This document shows positions 24,428-32,510 of a stretch of 34,967 nt of DNA, in pieces. The DNA comes from Rhodocyclaceae bacterium (lineage in GTDB: Bacteria > Pseudomonadota > Gammaproteobacteria > Burkholderiales > Rhodocyclaceae), in assembly GCA_020445665.1 (NCBI GenBank), contig JAGRGD010000293.1, positions 1-34,967 on the forward strand. The letters are read 5' to 3'. The notes beneath the pieces were generated by a model. The model searched no databases. It worked only from the letters and a program-made list of their open reading frames with translations, and was not told where the DNA came from. A program made the translations under genes and the position numbers. Each line of letters begins with the position of its first letter. Positions within the stretch are counted from its first letter, which is position 1.

Positions 24428-25390
24428 TCAGGTCAGCAGGGCGACCGCGGCCGAAAACGTGACGAAGGCCAGTGCCGTGGTCACGAGCACGATCTGCGCG
24501 ATCCGCCCTGTGTCGGCCTGGAAGCGCTCGGCTAGCATCGGCACGTTGCTCGCGCTGGGCAGCGCAGCCACCAGCACCAGCACGGTCACGGCAAAGGGAT
24601 CGACGGGCAGGCCGACGCGCATGGCCAGCGTGCCGACCCCCAGCACCAGCAGGGGATGCACGATGAGCTTGTACAGGACCACCTTCGGCACATCCCCCCA
24701 GCCCCGCCCACTGCCGTCGGCGGGTGCCGTCATGCGGGTCCGCGCCAGCACCGCGCCAATCGTGAACAGGGCCGTCGGCGAGCCCGCCTCGGCGAGCATG
24801 TCGATGATCTGCATCACCGGGCCAAACAAGGTCAATTGGAAAGTCGAGGCCAGCCCACCCAGCAGGATCGCCCACGGCAAGGGATTGACGACGACACCCC
24901 GCAGCGCGCGTTGTGCCGCCTCGCGGGCGCCCTCCGCCCCACCACTGCCAAGGCGCGAGAGCGCAATGCACAGGGAGGACGTCACCACCATGTCGATGGC
25001 CAGGGGCACCATCACCGGACCGGCCGCCTGGGCGCCCAGCAGCGAGATCAAGAGCGGCATGCCCATGAAGCCGGAGTTCGGGAAGGCCGCCACCAGAGCG
25101 CCAAACGATGCATCGTTCCAGCCGATCCGTCCGCCTCTGGTGGTCTGGATCGCGAGCGCCACCATCGCCAGGGCGCACACGATCCAGACCACGAACACGC
25201 CCACGTCGAGCAGTTTGTCCAGGGGTGTGCCGGCGGCGAATCGGTACAGCATGCACGGCAGCGCGAAGTACAGGACGAAGCCGTTCAGGCCCGGGATGGC
25301 ATCCAGCGGCAGCATGCGGCTGCGCGCGGCCAGGTAGCCGCACAGCACCAGCGCGAAGAACGGGAAGGTGACGAACAGGATCTGTTGCAC
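24428..25390 (-). CDS. AEC-family membrane transporter
   Basis: This 320-residue protein has about ten hydrophobic segments in two halves, and the family pattern LNGFVLYFALPCMLYRF near residue 35-50 and AAFPNSGFMGMPLL (the NxGFMGxP signature) near 100. AEC carriers (auxin efflux carrier, malonate transporter MdcF types) move organic acids. The GTG at 25390 is preferred because VQQILFVTFPFFALVLCGY is the usual family N-terminus; upstream in-frame ATGs add a proline-rich tail unlike the family. Its ribosome binding site is weak. It follows the acyl-CoA synthetase gene by 87 bases and probably shares its transcript, so it may import the carboxylate that enzyme activates. Direction and substrate are not known. 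Confidence 0.87.
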   Translation of the reverse strand: MQQILFVTFPFFALVLCGYLAARSRMLPLDAIPGLNGFVLYFALPCMLYRFAAGTPLDKLLDVGVFVVWIVCALAMVALAIQTTRGGRIGWNDASFGALVAAFPNSGFMGMPLLISLLGAQAAGPVMVPLAIDMVVTSSLCIALSRLGSGGAEGAREAAQRALRGVVVNPLPWAILLGGLASTFQLTLFGPVMQIIDMLAEAGSPTALFTIGAVLARTRMTAPADGSGRGWGDVPKVVLYKLIVHPLLVLGVGTLAMRVGLPVDPFAVTVLVLVAALPSASNVPMLAERFQADTGRIAQIVLVTTALAFVTFSAAVALLT

Positions 25391-25477
25391 GGGGCGAGTT
25401 CCGTCCCCCCACCCCGGCAAGGCCGGCATGGGGGGCATCAGGCAGTCGGCAACCGGGCCCATCGGCCCGGTACGGGC

Positions 25478-27043
25478 TCAGGCGGCGGCGTCGAGCGGCT
25501 GGATGCGCTGGCGCAGCACCCGGTGCAGGATCTTGCCGGTGGCCGTGCGCGGCATGTCCGTGTCGCTGATGAAGACGATCGATCGCGGGCACTTGAAGGC
25601 GGCCAGGCGTTCGCGGCACCAGGCGGTCATCCCGGCGACATCGCCGGTCTGGCCTTCGTGCAGCACCACCACGGCCTGGACCGTCTCGCCCCACTTGTCA
25701 TGGGGTATGCCGATCACCGCCACGTCCTTGACCTGCGGATGGGCGCCGAGCACGCCTTCCACCTCCGACGGGTAAATGTTCTCGCCGCCGCTGATGATCA
25801 TGTTGCTCTTGCGGTCCACCAGCCAGATGTAGCCGTCTTCGTCACGGCGGGCCATGTCGCCCACCGAGCACCATTCGCCGCGGAAGGCCTCGGCGGTCTT
25901 CTCCGGGTTGCGCCAGTAGCCGTCGAAGACGTAGGACGTGCGCGAGAAGAGCTCGCCCACCTCGCCGTCCTCCACCTCGTTGCCGTTCTCGTCCAGCAGA
26001 CGGATCGCGCCGCTGCCGGCCCACTCGCGACCGACCGAGCCGAGCTTGACCAGTTGCTCGTGGGGACGCAGCAGCGTGACCCAGCCGGCCTCGGTGGAGC
26101 CGTACAGTTCATACAGCTTCCCGTTGCGGAAGTACTCGAGGATCGCCGTCTTGGTGCTCTTGCGTGCCGGCGCCGACGAGATCATCAGCTTTCCCACGCT
26201 GTCCATGTTGTAGCGCGCCTTCACGTCGTCGGGCAGCGACAGGATCATGATGTAATGGGTCGGCACCAGCGATGTGAAGGTGACCTTCTCCCGCGACAGG
26301 GTCGCCAGCAGGCCTTCGGGATCGAAGCTGCGGCGGTCGTCCACGATGATCGTCGCGCCCATGTGGATGAAGGTGGTGCCGAAGTACAGCGAGTTGGCAT
26401 GGCACAGGGGCATCACCAGCAGGCCGGTGTCTTCCGACGAGAAGCCCATCTCGAGCGCCGTCGCCAGGGCGATCAGCGTGCTGCCGGCGTGGTTGCGGAT
26501 CGCCCCCTTCGGGCGGCCCGTGGTGCCGGAGGTGTACATCAGTGCACACATGGCCTCGGGGGCGACCTGCGGAAAGTCCGCCTGCCCCGCCGCGCCGGCG
26601 ACCAGCGCCTCGTAGCCGATCCAGCCCTCGTGGGGCGCGTCGTCCAGCACCACGTAGCGCTTGCCCGCGATCGGCAGCTCGCCGCGGATCGCATCGACCG
26701 TCTCCACGAACTCGACGCCGGAGATCAGTGCGCCGGCTTCGCAGTTGTTCAGGATGTAGCTGATCTCGGGCCCGCTCAGGCGGAAGTTCAGGGGCACCTC
26801 GACCAGCCCGGCACGGGCGAGGCCGACGTACATCTCCATCCACTCGACGCAGTTGTAGGCCAGGATGCCGACCCGGTCACCGGCCGCCAGACCCTGCGCC
26901 AGCAGGGCTTCGGCGAGCCGACTGGCACGGCGGTCCCACTCGGCGTAGGTCAGGGAGCGACGCGAATCCCGGGTGCCCAGCTTGTTGGGCTGCAGGCGGG
27001 CGTGGGCGGCGACGGCGTCGGCGATGGTCAGAAGGTGGCTCAT
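25478..27043 (-). CDS. AMP-forming acyl-CoA synthetase
   Basis: This 521-residue ANL-superfamily ligase activates a carboxylic acid to acyl-AMP and then acyl-CoA. The ATP loop YTSGTTGRPKG lies at residues 170-180, YGSTEAG is motif II, GDMARRDEDGYIWLVDRKSNMI is motif III with the hinge, and the catalytic lysine of PRTATGKILHRV is K504. The small-acid specificity pocket cannot be read reliably by eye. The ATG at 27043 follows GGAGGAGACACCGAAC. It is the first gene of a leftward unit, divergent from a TPP lyase-like enzyme across one perfect GntR palindrome. Pairing with that enzyme suggests a 2-hydroxy or 2-keto acid substrate. Benzoate- or crotonobetaine-type ligases are alternatives. Confidence 0.92.
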   Translation of the reverse strand: MSHLLTIADAVAAHARLQPNKLGTRDSRRSLTYAEWDRRASRLAEALLAQGLAAGDRVGILAYNCVEWMEMYVGLARAGLVEVPLNFRLSGPEISYILNNCEAGALISGVEFVETVDAIRGELPIAGKRYVVLDDAPHEGWIGYEALVAGAAGQADFPQVAPEAMCALMYTSGTTGRPKGAIRNHAGSTLIALATALEMGFSSEDTGLLVMPLCHANSLYFGTTFIHMGATIIVDDRRSFDPEGLLATLSREKVTFTSLVPTHYIMILSLPDDVKARYNMDSVGKLMISSAPARKSTKTAILEYFRNGKLYELYGSTEAGWVTLLRPHEQLVKLGSVGREWAGSGAIRLLDENGNEVEDGEVGELFSRTSYVFDGYWRNPEKTAEAFRGEWCSVGDMARRDEDGYIWLVDRKSNMIISGGENIYPSEVEGVLGAHPQVKDVAVIGIPHDKWGETVQAVVVLHEGQTGDVAGMTAWCRERLAAFKCPRSIVFISDTDMPRTATGKILHRVLRQRIQPLDAAA

Positions 27044-27105
27044 GTTCGGTGTCTCCTCCGGGGTGCCCCGGCCTGGGTGTGATTGGTGACGTAAATTTTT
27101 CTGTC

Positions 27106-27119
27106 TTCTGAATTCAGAA
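27106..27119. promoter_or_regulatory. Perfect 14-bp palindrome, best GntR operator
   Basis: TTCTGAATTCAGAA is an exact palindrome in the divergent region between the acyl-CoA synthetase (start 27043) and the TPP enzyme (start 27237). A -10-like TATGAT begins six bases to its right (27125-27130) for rightward transcription, placing the site over the -35 region. It is the reference for the weaker copies at 21760, 24333, 24366 and 28980. Confidence 0.8.
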
Positions 27120-27236
27120 TGCTCTATGATGCATCACAAGTCAATCACCTTTTTTCTTCGCTGAGACACCGGCCGTCGGATGGGACCACTCCCGGAGAAC
27201 CGGCGCGGGGGCGACACCACACCAGGAGACAACACC

Positions 27237-28985
27237 ATGAACACCCTGCAACCGATCTCGGATCAATCCGCCGCGGCGCTCATCGCCCGCTTTCTCAAGC
27301 AGCGTGGCATCCAGCGGGTCTATGCCCTGTGCGGCGGCCACATCATGCCGCTGTGGATGCGGCTCGATCACGAAGGCATCCGTATCATCGACGTGCGCGA
27401 CGAGCGCGCCGCGGTCTACATGGCGCACGCCGAGGCCCAGCTCACCGGCAACTTCGGCGTGGCCCTGGTCACCGCCGGCCCGGGCGTCACCAACGCCATG
27501 ACCGGCATCGCCAATGCCGACGTGGCCCGCGCGCCCGTGCTGGTGCTCTCCGGCACCCCGCCCCGCCAGCAGGAGAACCGCGGCGCCCTGCAGGACATGG
27601 TGCACACTGACCTGGTGCGCAGCATCACCCGCTACGCCCGCACCGTGCGCGAGCCCGAGCTGGTGTTGCGCGAGCTGGACGAGGCCGTCACCCGCGCCCA
27701 GGGCCACGGCGGCGAGCCCGGCCCCGTGTATCTGGACTTTCCGGTGGACACCCTGCGTGCCGACGTGCCGGCCGCCATCCAGCTGCCCGAGTACTTCGCG
27801 CCGAAAACGGCGCCGGTCTGCCCGCCCGACCCGGCCGCCATCGCCGATGCGGTCGAGCTGCTGTGGTCGGCCAGGCGACCGCTGTTCATCTCCGGCCGCG
27901 GCGCCCAGGGTGCCGGCCCAGAGCTGTGCGCCCTGCTATCCGCCCTCGGCGCCCCCTATCTGGATACCGGCGAGAGCCGCGGCCTGGTGCCGGAAGAGCA
28001 CCCCTCGGTGGTCGCCGCCATGCGCGGCTCGGTAATGGGTCAGGCCGACCTCGTCGTCACCGTCGGCCGCCGCCTCGACTTCCAGCTGGCCTACGGTTCG
28101 CCGGCCGTCTTCGGCGAGGCGAAGTTCCTGCGCATTGCCGACTGCACCGCCGAGCTGCGTGACAACCGCCGCGGCGCGGTCGAGTTGCTCGGCACGCCGG
28201 CCCTCGCCCTGCAGGCCCTCCTCGATGCCGCCGGCGACCGCCAGCCGGCCACCGACACCGACTGGGCGGCCACCCTGCGCGCCAAGCACTGCGAGCGCTC
28301 GGAGAAGCTCGTCACCACGATGCGCAACTCGCCCGATGGCCCGGACGGCCTGATGCACCCGAACCGGGCCGTCGCCGCCCTGCGCGACGCGCTGCAGGCG
28401 GACGCCGTGGTGGTCGCCGACGGTGGCGACTTCCTGAGCTTCGCCCGGGTCGGCCTGCCCGCCACCACCTACCTCGACCCGGGCTCCCTCGGCTGCATCG
28501 GCGTCGGCACCCCGTTCGGCGTCGCCGCCAGCCTGGCCTGCCCCGACCGCACCGTGGTGGTGGCCACCGGTGACGGCGCCTTCGGCTTCAACGCCATGGA
28601 AATGGACACCGCTGTGCGCCACGAGGCGCCGGTGCTGATCATGGTGGCCAACAACGGCTCCTGGGCGATCGAGGTGCGCGACCAGCAGGAGACCCACGGC
28701 CGCGTGGTCGGCACCCACCTGCGCTTCTCGGACTACGCCGGCATGGCCCGCGCCCTGGGCATGCATGCCGAGCGGGTCGAGCGTGCGGAAGACCTGCCGG
28801 CTGCCATCGAGCGCGCCCTGGCCAACCGCCCGGCCCTGCTGGACGTGCTCGTCACCCCCGATGCGGCCTCGTCGGACGGCAAGAGTGGGCTCGCGTGGGT
28901 ACCCGATCTGCAACCCCTCGCGGCCTGGGACCAGGCGGAGCGCCGCTGGCGTGCCGGGGGCGCCGAGGCCGGTGATAAACTCTGA
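27237..28985 (+). CDS. TPP-dependent enzyme, acetolactate synthase / 2-hydroxyacyl-CoA lyase superfamily
   Basis: This 582-residue three-domain thiamine diphosphate enzyme has the N-terminal PYR domain with catalytic glutamate E56 (DVRDERAAVYMAHAEA) and VTAGPGVTNAMTGIANA. A middle domain follows (VTVGRRLDFQLAYGSP). The C-terminal PP domain has GDG at 445-447 and closes with NN in MVANNGSW. The family covers acetolactate synthase, benzoylformate decarboxylase, oxalyl-CoA decarboxylase and 2-hydroxyacyl-CoA lyase, which eye alignment cannot separate. The ATG at 27237 follows CAGGAGACAACACC. Divergence from an acyl-CoA synthetase and co-regulation with alcohol and aldehyde dehydrogenases argue for a CoA-thioester lyase or keto-acid decarboxylase rather than branched-chain amino acid synthesis; no ilvN-like small subunit is adjacent. 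Confidence 0.85.
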   Translation: MNTLQPISDQSAAALIARFLKQRGIQRVYALCGGHIMPLWMRLDHEGIRIIDVRDERAAVYMAHAEAQLTGNFGVALVTAGPGVTNAMTGIANADVARAPVLVLSGTPPRQQENRGALQDMVHTDLVRSITRYARTVREPELVLRELDEAVTRAQGHGGEPGPVYLDFPVDTLRADVPAAIQLPEYFAPKTAPVCPPDPAAIADAVELLWSARRPLFISGRGAQGAGPELCALLSALGAPYLDTGESRGLVPEEHPSVVAAMRGSVMGQADLVVTVGRRLDFQLAYGSPAVFGEAKFLRIADCTAELRDNRRGAVELLGTPALALQALLDAAGDRQPATDTDWAATLRAKHCERSEKLVTTMRNSPDGPDGLMHPNRAVAALRDALQADAVVVADGGDFLSFARVGLPATTYLDPGSLGCIGVGTPFGVAASLACPDRTVVVATGDGAFGFNAMEMDTAVRHEAPVLIMVANNGSWAIEVRDQQETHGRVVGTHLRFSDYAGMARALGMHAERVERAEDLPAAIERALANRPALLDVLVTPDAASSDGKSGLAWVPDLQPLAAWDQAERRWRAGGAEAGDKL

Positions 28986-28993
28986 ATACCGTC
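28980..28993. promoter_or_regulatory. Candidate GntR operator before gntR
   Basis: CTCTGAATACCGTC matches the 27106 palindrome at 9 of 14 positions, with one complete half (TCTGAAT). It overlaps the stop codon of the TPP enzyme and lies 18 bases before the gntR start, where it could mediate autoregulation. The match is weak on its own; its value lies in being one of several at meaningful positions. Confidence 0.45.
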
Positions 28994-29010
28994 ACTCACC
29001 GCGTGTCATC

Positions 29011-29715
29011 ATGAAAGTCCTCGAGGCCCAGCCAAAACTCGTCGAACAGGTCTACGAAGCCATTCTCGAAGAGATTTCGACCGGCAGGCTGAGCCCCGGG
29101 GAGCGGGTCATCCAGGAACAGCTGGCGAAGGAACTGGGCGTATCGCGCCAGCCGGTCCAGCAGTCGCTGCTGCTGCTGCGCAACCAGGGCGTCCTGCAGG
29201 ATGCCCCGGGTCGCGGCCTGCAGGTGGCGCCCCTCGACATCGACTACGTGCGCAACATGTACGACATGCGCGCCGTCCTCGAGGGGCTGGCCTGCCGACT
29301 GGCCGCAGAGAACCAGGCCAAGGCCGCCAAGGCGCGCGGCCCGGCACTGATCCGCGCCGGCAAGAAGGCGGTCGAATCCGGCTCGGTGAGCGGCATGATC
29401 GCCGCCGACATGGCCTTCCACAACATGATCTACGAGCTGTCGGGCAACCCGCTTATCGCCCCGACCATGGAATCCCACTGGACCAGCGCCCGGCGCGTCA
29501 TGGGCGAGGTGCTGCTGCTCGACGACCAGCCCCGCAACGTCTGGAGCCAGCACGAGGCCATCCTCGAGGCCATCGGCAATGGCGACGGGGCCAAGGCCGA
29601 GTCGCTGGCCCGCACCCACATCTCGGAAGCGGCCGCGTTCATGATCGACAAGCTGCGGGAGTTGCAGGCGGCCCAGACGGCCGAGCCCGCCGCGGCGCCC
29701 CGGCTAAAGCGCTGA
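29011..29715 (+). CDS. GntR-family regulator, FCD (FadR C-terminal) subfamily
   Basis: This 234-residue regulator has a winged-helix domain at about residues 8-75 (LVEQVYEAILEEISTGRLSPGERVIQEQLAKELGVSRQPVQQSLLLL). The all-helical FCD ligand domain follows at about 80-222 (YDMRAVLEGLACRLAA, then DMAFHNMIYELSGNPL, HEAILEAI and HISEAA), with histidines placed for the usual metal-bound carboxylate pocket. FCD regulators commonly sense organic acids. The ATG at 29011 fits the family N-terminus; its ribosome binding site is poor and translation may be coupled to the upstream TPP enzyme gene 25 bases before. It is the natural binder of the CTGAATTCAG palindromes across 21760-28993. Confidence 0.93.
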   Translation: MKVLEAQPKLVEQVYEAILEEISTGRLSPGERVIQEQLAKELGVSRQPVQQSLLLLRNQGVLQDAPGRGLQVAPLDIDYVRNMYDMRAVLEGLACRLAAENQAKAAKARGPALIRAGKKAVESGSVSGMIAADMAFHNMIYELSGNPLIAPTMESHWTSARRVMGEVLLLDDQPRNVWSQHEAILEAIGNGDGAKAESLARTHISEAAAFMIDKLRELQAAQTAEPAAAPRLKR

Positions 29716-29737
29716 TTCGCCGCCCCACCGCGCGGCG

Positions 29738-30016
29738 CTAGTCCATCTCGCCGAAGCGTTCCCCGATCAGCACTGCCAGCGCGTCGAGGGCATCGGCCGC
29801 ATCCGGCCCGTCGGCCCCGATCGTGAACGGCGGATTGCCCTGCTCGTAGAGCGTCGCCCCGAACAGCATCACGCCCATCATCGACTTGGCATCCACCTCC
29901 AGGTCGCCGACCGCAAGCGTCAGCTGCGAGGCGAACCGCGACGCCATGGTCACGAGCCTGTTGCTTGCCCGCGCATGCAGGCCGCGGCGGTTGGCCAGCT
30001 GAACCGCCCGCCGCAT
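29738..30016 (-). CDS. HPr-family phosphocarrier protein
   Basis: This 92-residue HPr-like protein has the phosphorylation site H14 in NRRGLHARAS and the regulatory serine S45 in DAKSMMGVMLF. Together with the ending LIGERFGE, this matches the beta/gammaproteobacterial HPr of regulatory PTS systems. The ATG at 30016 overlaps the stop of the upstream membrane-protein gene as TGATG, so expression is probably coupled. No EIIA or enzyme I gene is adjacent, unlike the usual arrangement in betaproteobacteria, so this may be a second HPr. Cellular role not deducible. Confidence 0.93.
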   Translation of the reverse strand: MRRAVQLANRRGLHARASNRLVTMASRFASQLTLAVGDLEVDAKSMMGVMLFGATLYEQGNPPFTIGADGPDAADALDALAVLIGERFGEMD

Positions 30017-30576
30017 CACACCCCCGCCCCACCCTGCTGTTCCAGCGCAATGCCCTCGATGATCGCGTCGTGCAGGCGGTTCAGTTCTGCAACCGTCGGC
30101 CTCAGCGCCTCCCGGCCGGCGAGGTAGGCCTCGCGGTCGGCCAGCTGCTCGGGTCGGGTTCGCACGTCATGGAAACCCGCCACATCCTGGGCCGCCCGCT
30201 TGAAGTCGTGCAGGCGCGTGAAGAGCGCCGGGGGCAGGTAGTAGCGCCAGCGGATCAGTGCCGGCGTCAGTTCGCTGCACATCAGCGGCAACTCGTCGTC
30301 CCACTGGGCAATGTGGTCCCGCTCCATGCCGTCGTTGGTGGCCTTGCGGATCCGGTAGCAGAGCTGCGAGATCTCCGGGTAGATGCCCAGCCGCGCATCG
30401 ACGAAGTGGGCATCGATCTGCTGGCGCCGCTTGAGCTCGGCCTCGAAGGCCAGCTCCCGCCGCTTGAACTGCCAGTCGATCTGCTGCCCGAGATAGCGCC
30501 GCACCAGGAACACCAGCAGCGCGGTCACCGTGACCGACGAGAGAATCGAAATCAGGAGGGTTTCAGCCAGCGGCAT
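30016..30576 (-). CDS. Small membrane-anchored protein of unknown function
   Basis: This 186-residue protein has one N-terminal membrane helix (about residues 5-25, ETLLISILSSVTVTALLVFLV), then a charged helical stretch likely to be a coiled coil (QQIDWQFKRRELAFEAELKRRQQ) and a helical C-terminal domain with WRYYLPPALF. I do not recognise a named family. The ATG at 30576 places the membrane helix at the N-terminus and has GGAAC upstream; an in-frame ATG at 30609 is possible. The gene ends in a one-base overlap with the HPr gene, which suggests a linked function. Nothing catalytic is visible. Confidence 0.75.
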   Translation of the reverse strand: MPLAETLLISILSSVTVTALLVFLVRRYLGQQIDWQFKRRELAFEAELKRRQQIDAHFVDARLGIYPEISQLCYRIRKATNDGMERDHIAQWDDELPLMCSELTPALIRWRYYLPPALFTRLHDFKRAAQDVAGFHDVRTRPEQLADREAYLAGREALRPTVAELNRLHDAIIEGIALEQQGGAGV

Positions 30577-30664
30577 GGCGGGTTCCGGCACAAGGGATTC
30601 CGGGGGCATCTTAGCCCGATCGGGCCGCCCTCGCCTGCGCTCGCGCCGCCGCAGAGCGGCGGCG

Positions 30665-32002
30665 TCAGGGGGCCGGTTTTCGCATCAGATGCCGCGCCAG
30701 CGCCTCAAAGGCCGGCAGCGAAGTCGGATCGTTGGCGGCGTTGCCGGCCACCGGATGGCTGGCAAAGCGGGCGATGACCATCTCCGCTTCCGGGTCGATG
30801 TAGAGGGCCTGCCCATGGACGCCCCGCGCCATGAAGGCACCATGCGCGTTGTGGGTCACCCACCACATGTTGCGATAACTCCAGCCCGGCAGCTGCCGGT
30901 AACCGGCCTTGGCGAAATCATCCGGGCTGGCGCCGCGACGGATGTCCGCCACCACCTCGGGCGGCAGGATCTGCTGCCCGTTGTAGTGCCCGCGATTGCG
31001 CACCATCTCGCCAAAACGGGCAAGGTCGCGCAGCCCGGTGTTCAGTCCGCCGCCGGCGAACGGGGTGCCGGTGGAATCCACCGACAGGTAGGCATCCTGC
31101 TCGGCACCGAGCCGGCGCCAGATGCGCTCGGAGAGCAATTGCGCGACGTTGCGGCCGGTGACCCGCGCCAGCACCCAGCCCAGCGCATCGGTGTTGGCCG
31201 TGCGGTAGTGGAACGCCTCGCCATGGGCCCCTTCCGGCCGGACGGTCACCAGAAACTCGTAGTAGCTCCGCGGCCCGGTGTAGTCCGCCGGCTTGGGCAG
31301 CGGATTGCCCGCCGCCGCATGGGCCCAGACCTCGGCCTGGGGATCCGCGTAGTTCTCGCTGAAGCGGATGCCGGTGGTCATGTCCATCAGCTGGCGCACC
31401 GTCGCGCTGCCGAACGCGGACGCTGCCAGCTCGGGCACGTAGTCTGCGACCGGGCGCGCCGGATCCAGCGCACCCTCCGCCACCAGCAGCGCGGCCAGGG
31501 TGCCGACAAAGGTCTTGGTGACCGACATCGCGCCGTGCTGCCCGTCGGCCTTCAGGACACCGAAGTAGCGCTCGTAGACCAACGCGCCCCGGTGCAGCAC
31601 CACGATGCCGTCGGTGTAGTTGGCCAGCAGGGAGGCTTTCCAGGTCATCGGCTCGCCACCGCCGAGGGGCTGGAACGTGACCGCATCCAGGTCGTCCCGC
31701 AACCGCCGCGCGAGCGGTGCCGGCTCGGACAGCCCCCGCGACACCCCGACGGTGGGCATCAGCTGGCGAAAATTCGAGACGCTCCAGCGCATCGCCGGGA
31801 AACGGAAATAGCTGCCATCGTCGAAGCGGAGGATGCGGTCGGCCGGTGGCGGCGCGCCGACCATCCAGCCCAGCGCAGCGGGATCGCTGGCGAGGGCGTC
31901 AGGGAAGTCGGCTGGCTCCCCGGCGCGGGATGCGAGGGCGGAGGCACCAAGCAAGAGCGCCATCAGGAACCGGATTCCGGCGGTCAGGCGGCACACAGTC
32001 AT
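30665..32002 (-). CDS. Periplasmic serine hydrolase, beta-lactamase/esterase fold (NylB/EstB-like)
   Basis: This 445-residue protein has a signal peptide (hydrophobic residues about 10-25, cleavage near ASRAG). The penicillin-binding-protein-like fold shows the SxxK motif SVTK with nucleophile S160 and K163, the tyrosine motif HYRTAN (Y266), and HGQALYIDP near residue 395 in place of the KTG triad. This pattern is typical of class C beta-lactamase relatives such as 6-aminohexanoate-dimer hydrolase and EstB esterases rather than true beta-lactamases. The ATG at 32002 follows AGGAA at six bases. It appears monocistronic. Substrate not predictable. Confidence 0.9.
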   Translation of the reverse strand: MTVCRLTAGIRFLMALLLGASALASRAGEPADFPDALASDPAALGWMVGAPPPADRILRFDDGSYFRFPAMRWSVSNFRQLMPTVGVSRGLSEPAPLARRLRDDLDAVTFQPLGGGEPMTWKASLLANYTDGIVVLHRGALVYERYFGVLKADGQHGAMSVTKTFVGTLAALLVAEGALDPARPVADYVPELAASAFGSATVRQLMDMTTGIRFSENYADPQAEVWAHAAAGNPLPKPADYTGPRSYYEFLVTVRPEGAHGEAFHYRTANTDALGWVLARVTGRNVAQLLSERIWRRLGAEQDAYLSVDSTGTPFAGGGLNTGLRDLARFGEMVRNRGHYNGQQILPPEVVADIRRGASPDDFAKAGYRQLPGWSYRNMWWVTHNAHGAFMARGVHGQALYIDPEAEMVIARFASHPVAGNAANDPTSLPAFEALARHLMRKPAP

Positions 32003-32147
32003 GTCGCGTTCCTAGTCGTTCGTCGGCGGAGAACGCCTGCCCGACCCCGCCGGCACAGCCGTCAACGGACATTCTGGAACAATTCTGGCGGCCCTGCCCA
32101 GTCGGACCCGGCCGCCGCCGCGACAGCCGCGGACTTACGCCCCGCGC

Positions 32148-32510
32148 CTATGCGACGGGCGCGAACCCGTAGTACGAGCCGTAGGCAGAGGGCTCGGGTT
32201 CGTAGGCCGCCACCTTGATCGCATCCGCCACCGTGACCCGGTCGGTGAAGCCATCGACCCCGCCCTCGTCCTGCTTCCAGCGCGCCTCGACCTCCTGGTC
32301 GCTCAGCCCCTTGAGGCTCACGTTCTCGTCGAAGCGCGGCGAGCGGTACTCGATCGCCGTGTCATGAGCGATGAACAGCGTGTGGGCGCAGGCGGTGATG
32401 CGCGTCTCGTCCGCCGGATCGGCCCCCATTACCCGCTTGCCGCAGAACGGGCAATGCACCGGCGTGTAGTAGTAGGTTCGAAGTTCGGTTCGCTGGATCG
32501 CTGGCTTCAT
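32148..32510 (-). CDS. Small hypothetical protein with CPFCG motif
   Basis: This 120-residue soluble protein has one CPFCG pair at residues 20-24 and a further Cys-His (ACAH, residues 40-43), possibly a metal site. The C-terminal third is acidic, with tyrosines near the end (SAYGSYYGF). No family is recognised. The ATG at 32510 is backed by AAGGAGCCCGC, a strong ribosome binding site, which supports it as a real gene. It stands alone between two non-coding gaps. Confidence 0.75.
   Translation of the reverse strand: MKPAIQRTELRTYYYTPVHCPFCGKRVMGADPADETRITACAHTLFIAHDTAIEYRSPRFDENVSLKGLSDQEVEARWKQDEGGVDGFTDRVTVADAIKVAAYEPEPSAYGSYYGFAPVA

Noticed and set aside
24656-27082. 808-codon rightward ORF opposite the AEC and acyl-CoA synthetase genes
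   Set aside because: It spans two well-recognised leftward genes and the gap between them. Its His/Gly/Arg-rich sequence has no motif.
30665-32002. Beta-lactamase resistance gene
   Set aside because: SxxK and Tyr motifs fit the wider esterase/amidase family; the HGQA replacement of the KTG triad and overall pattern are NylB/EstB-like, so resistance is not supported.
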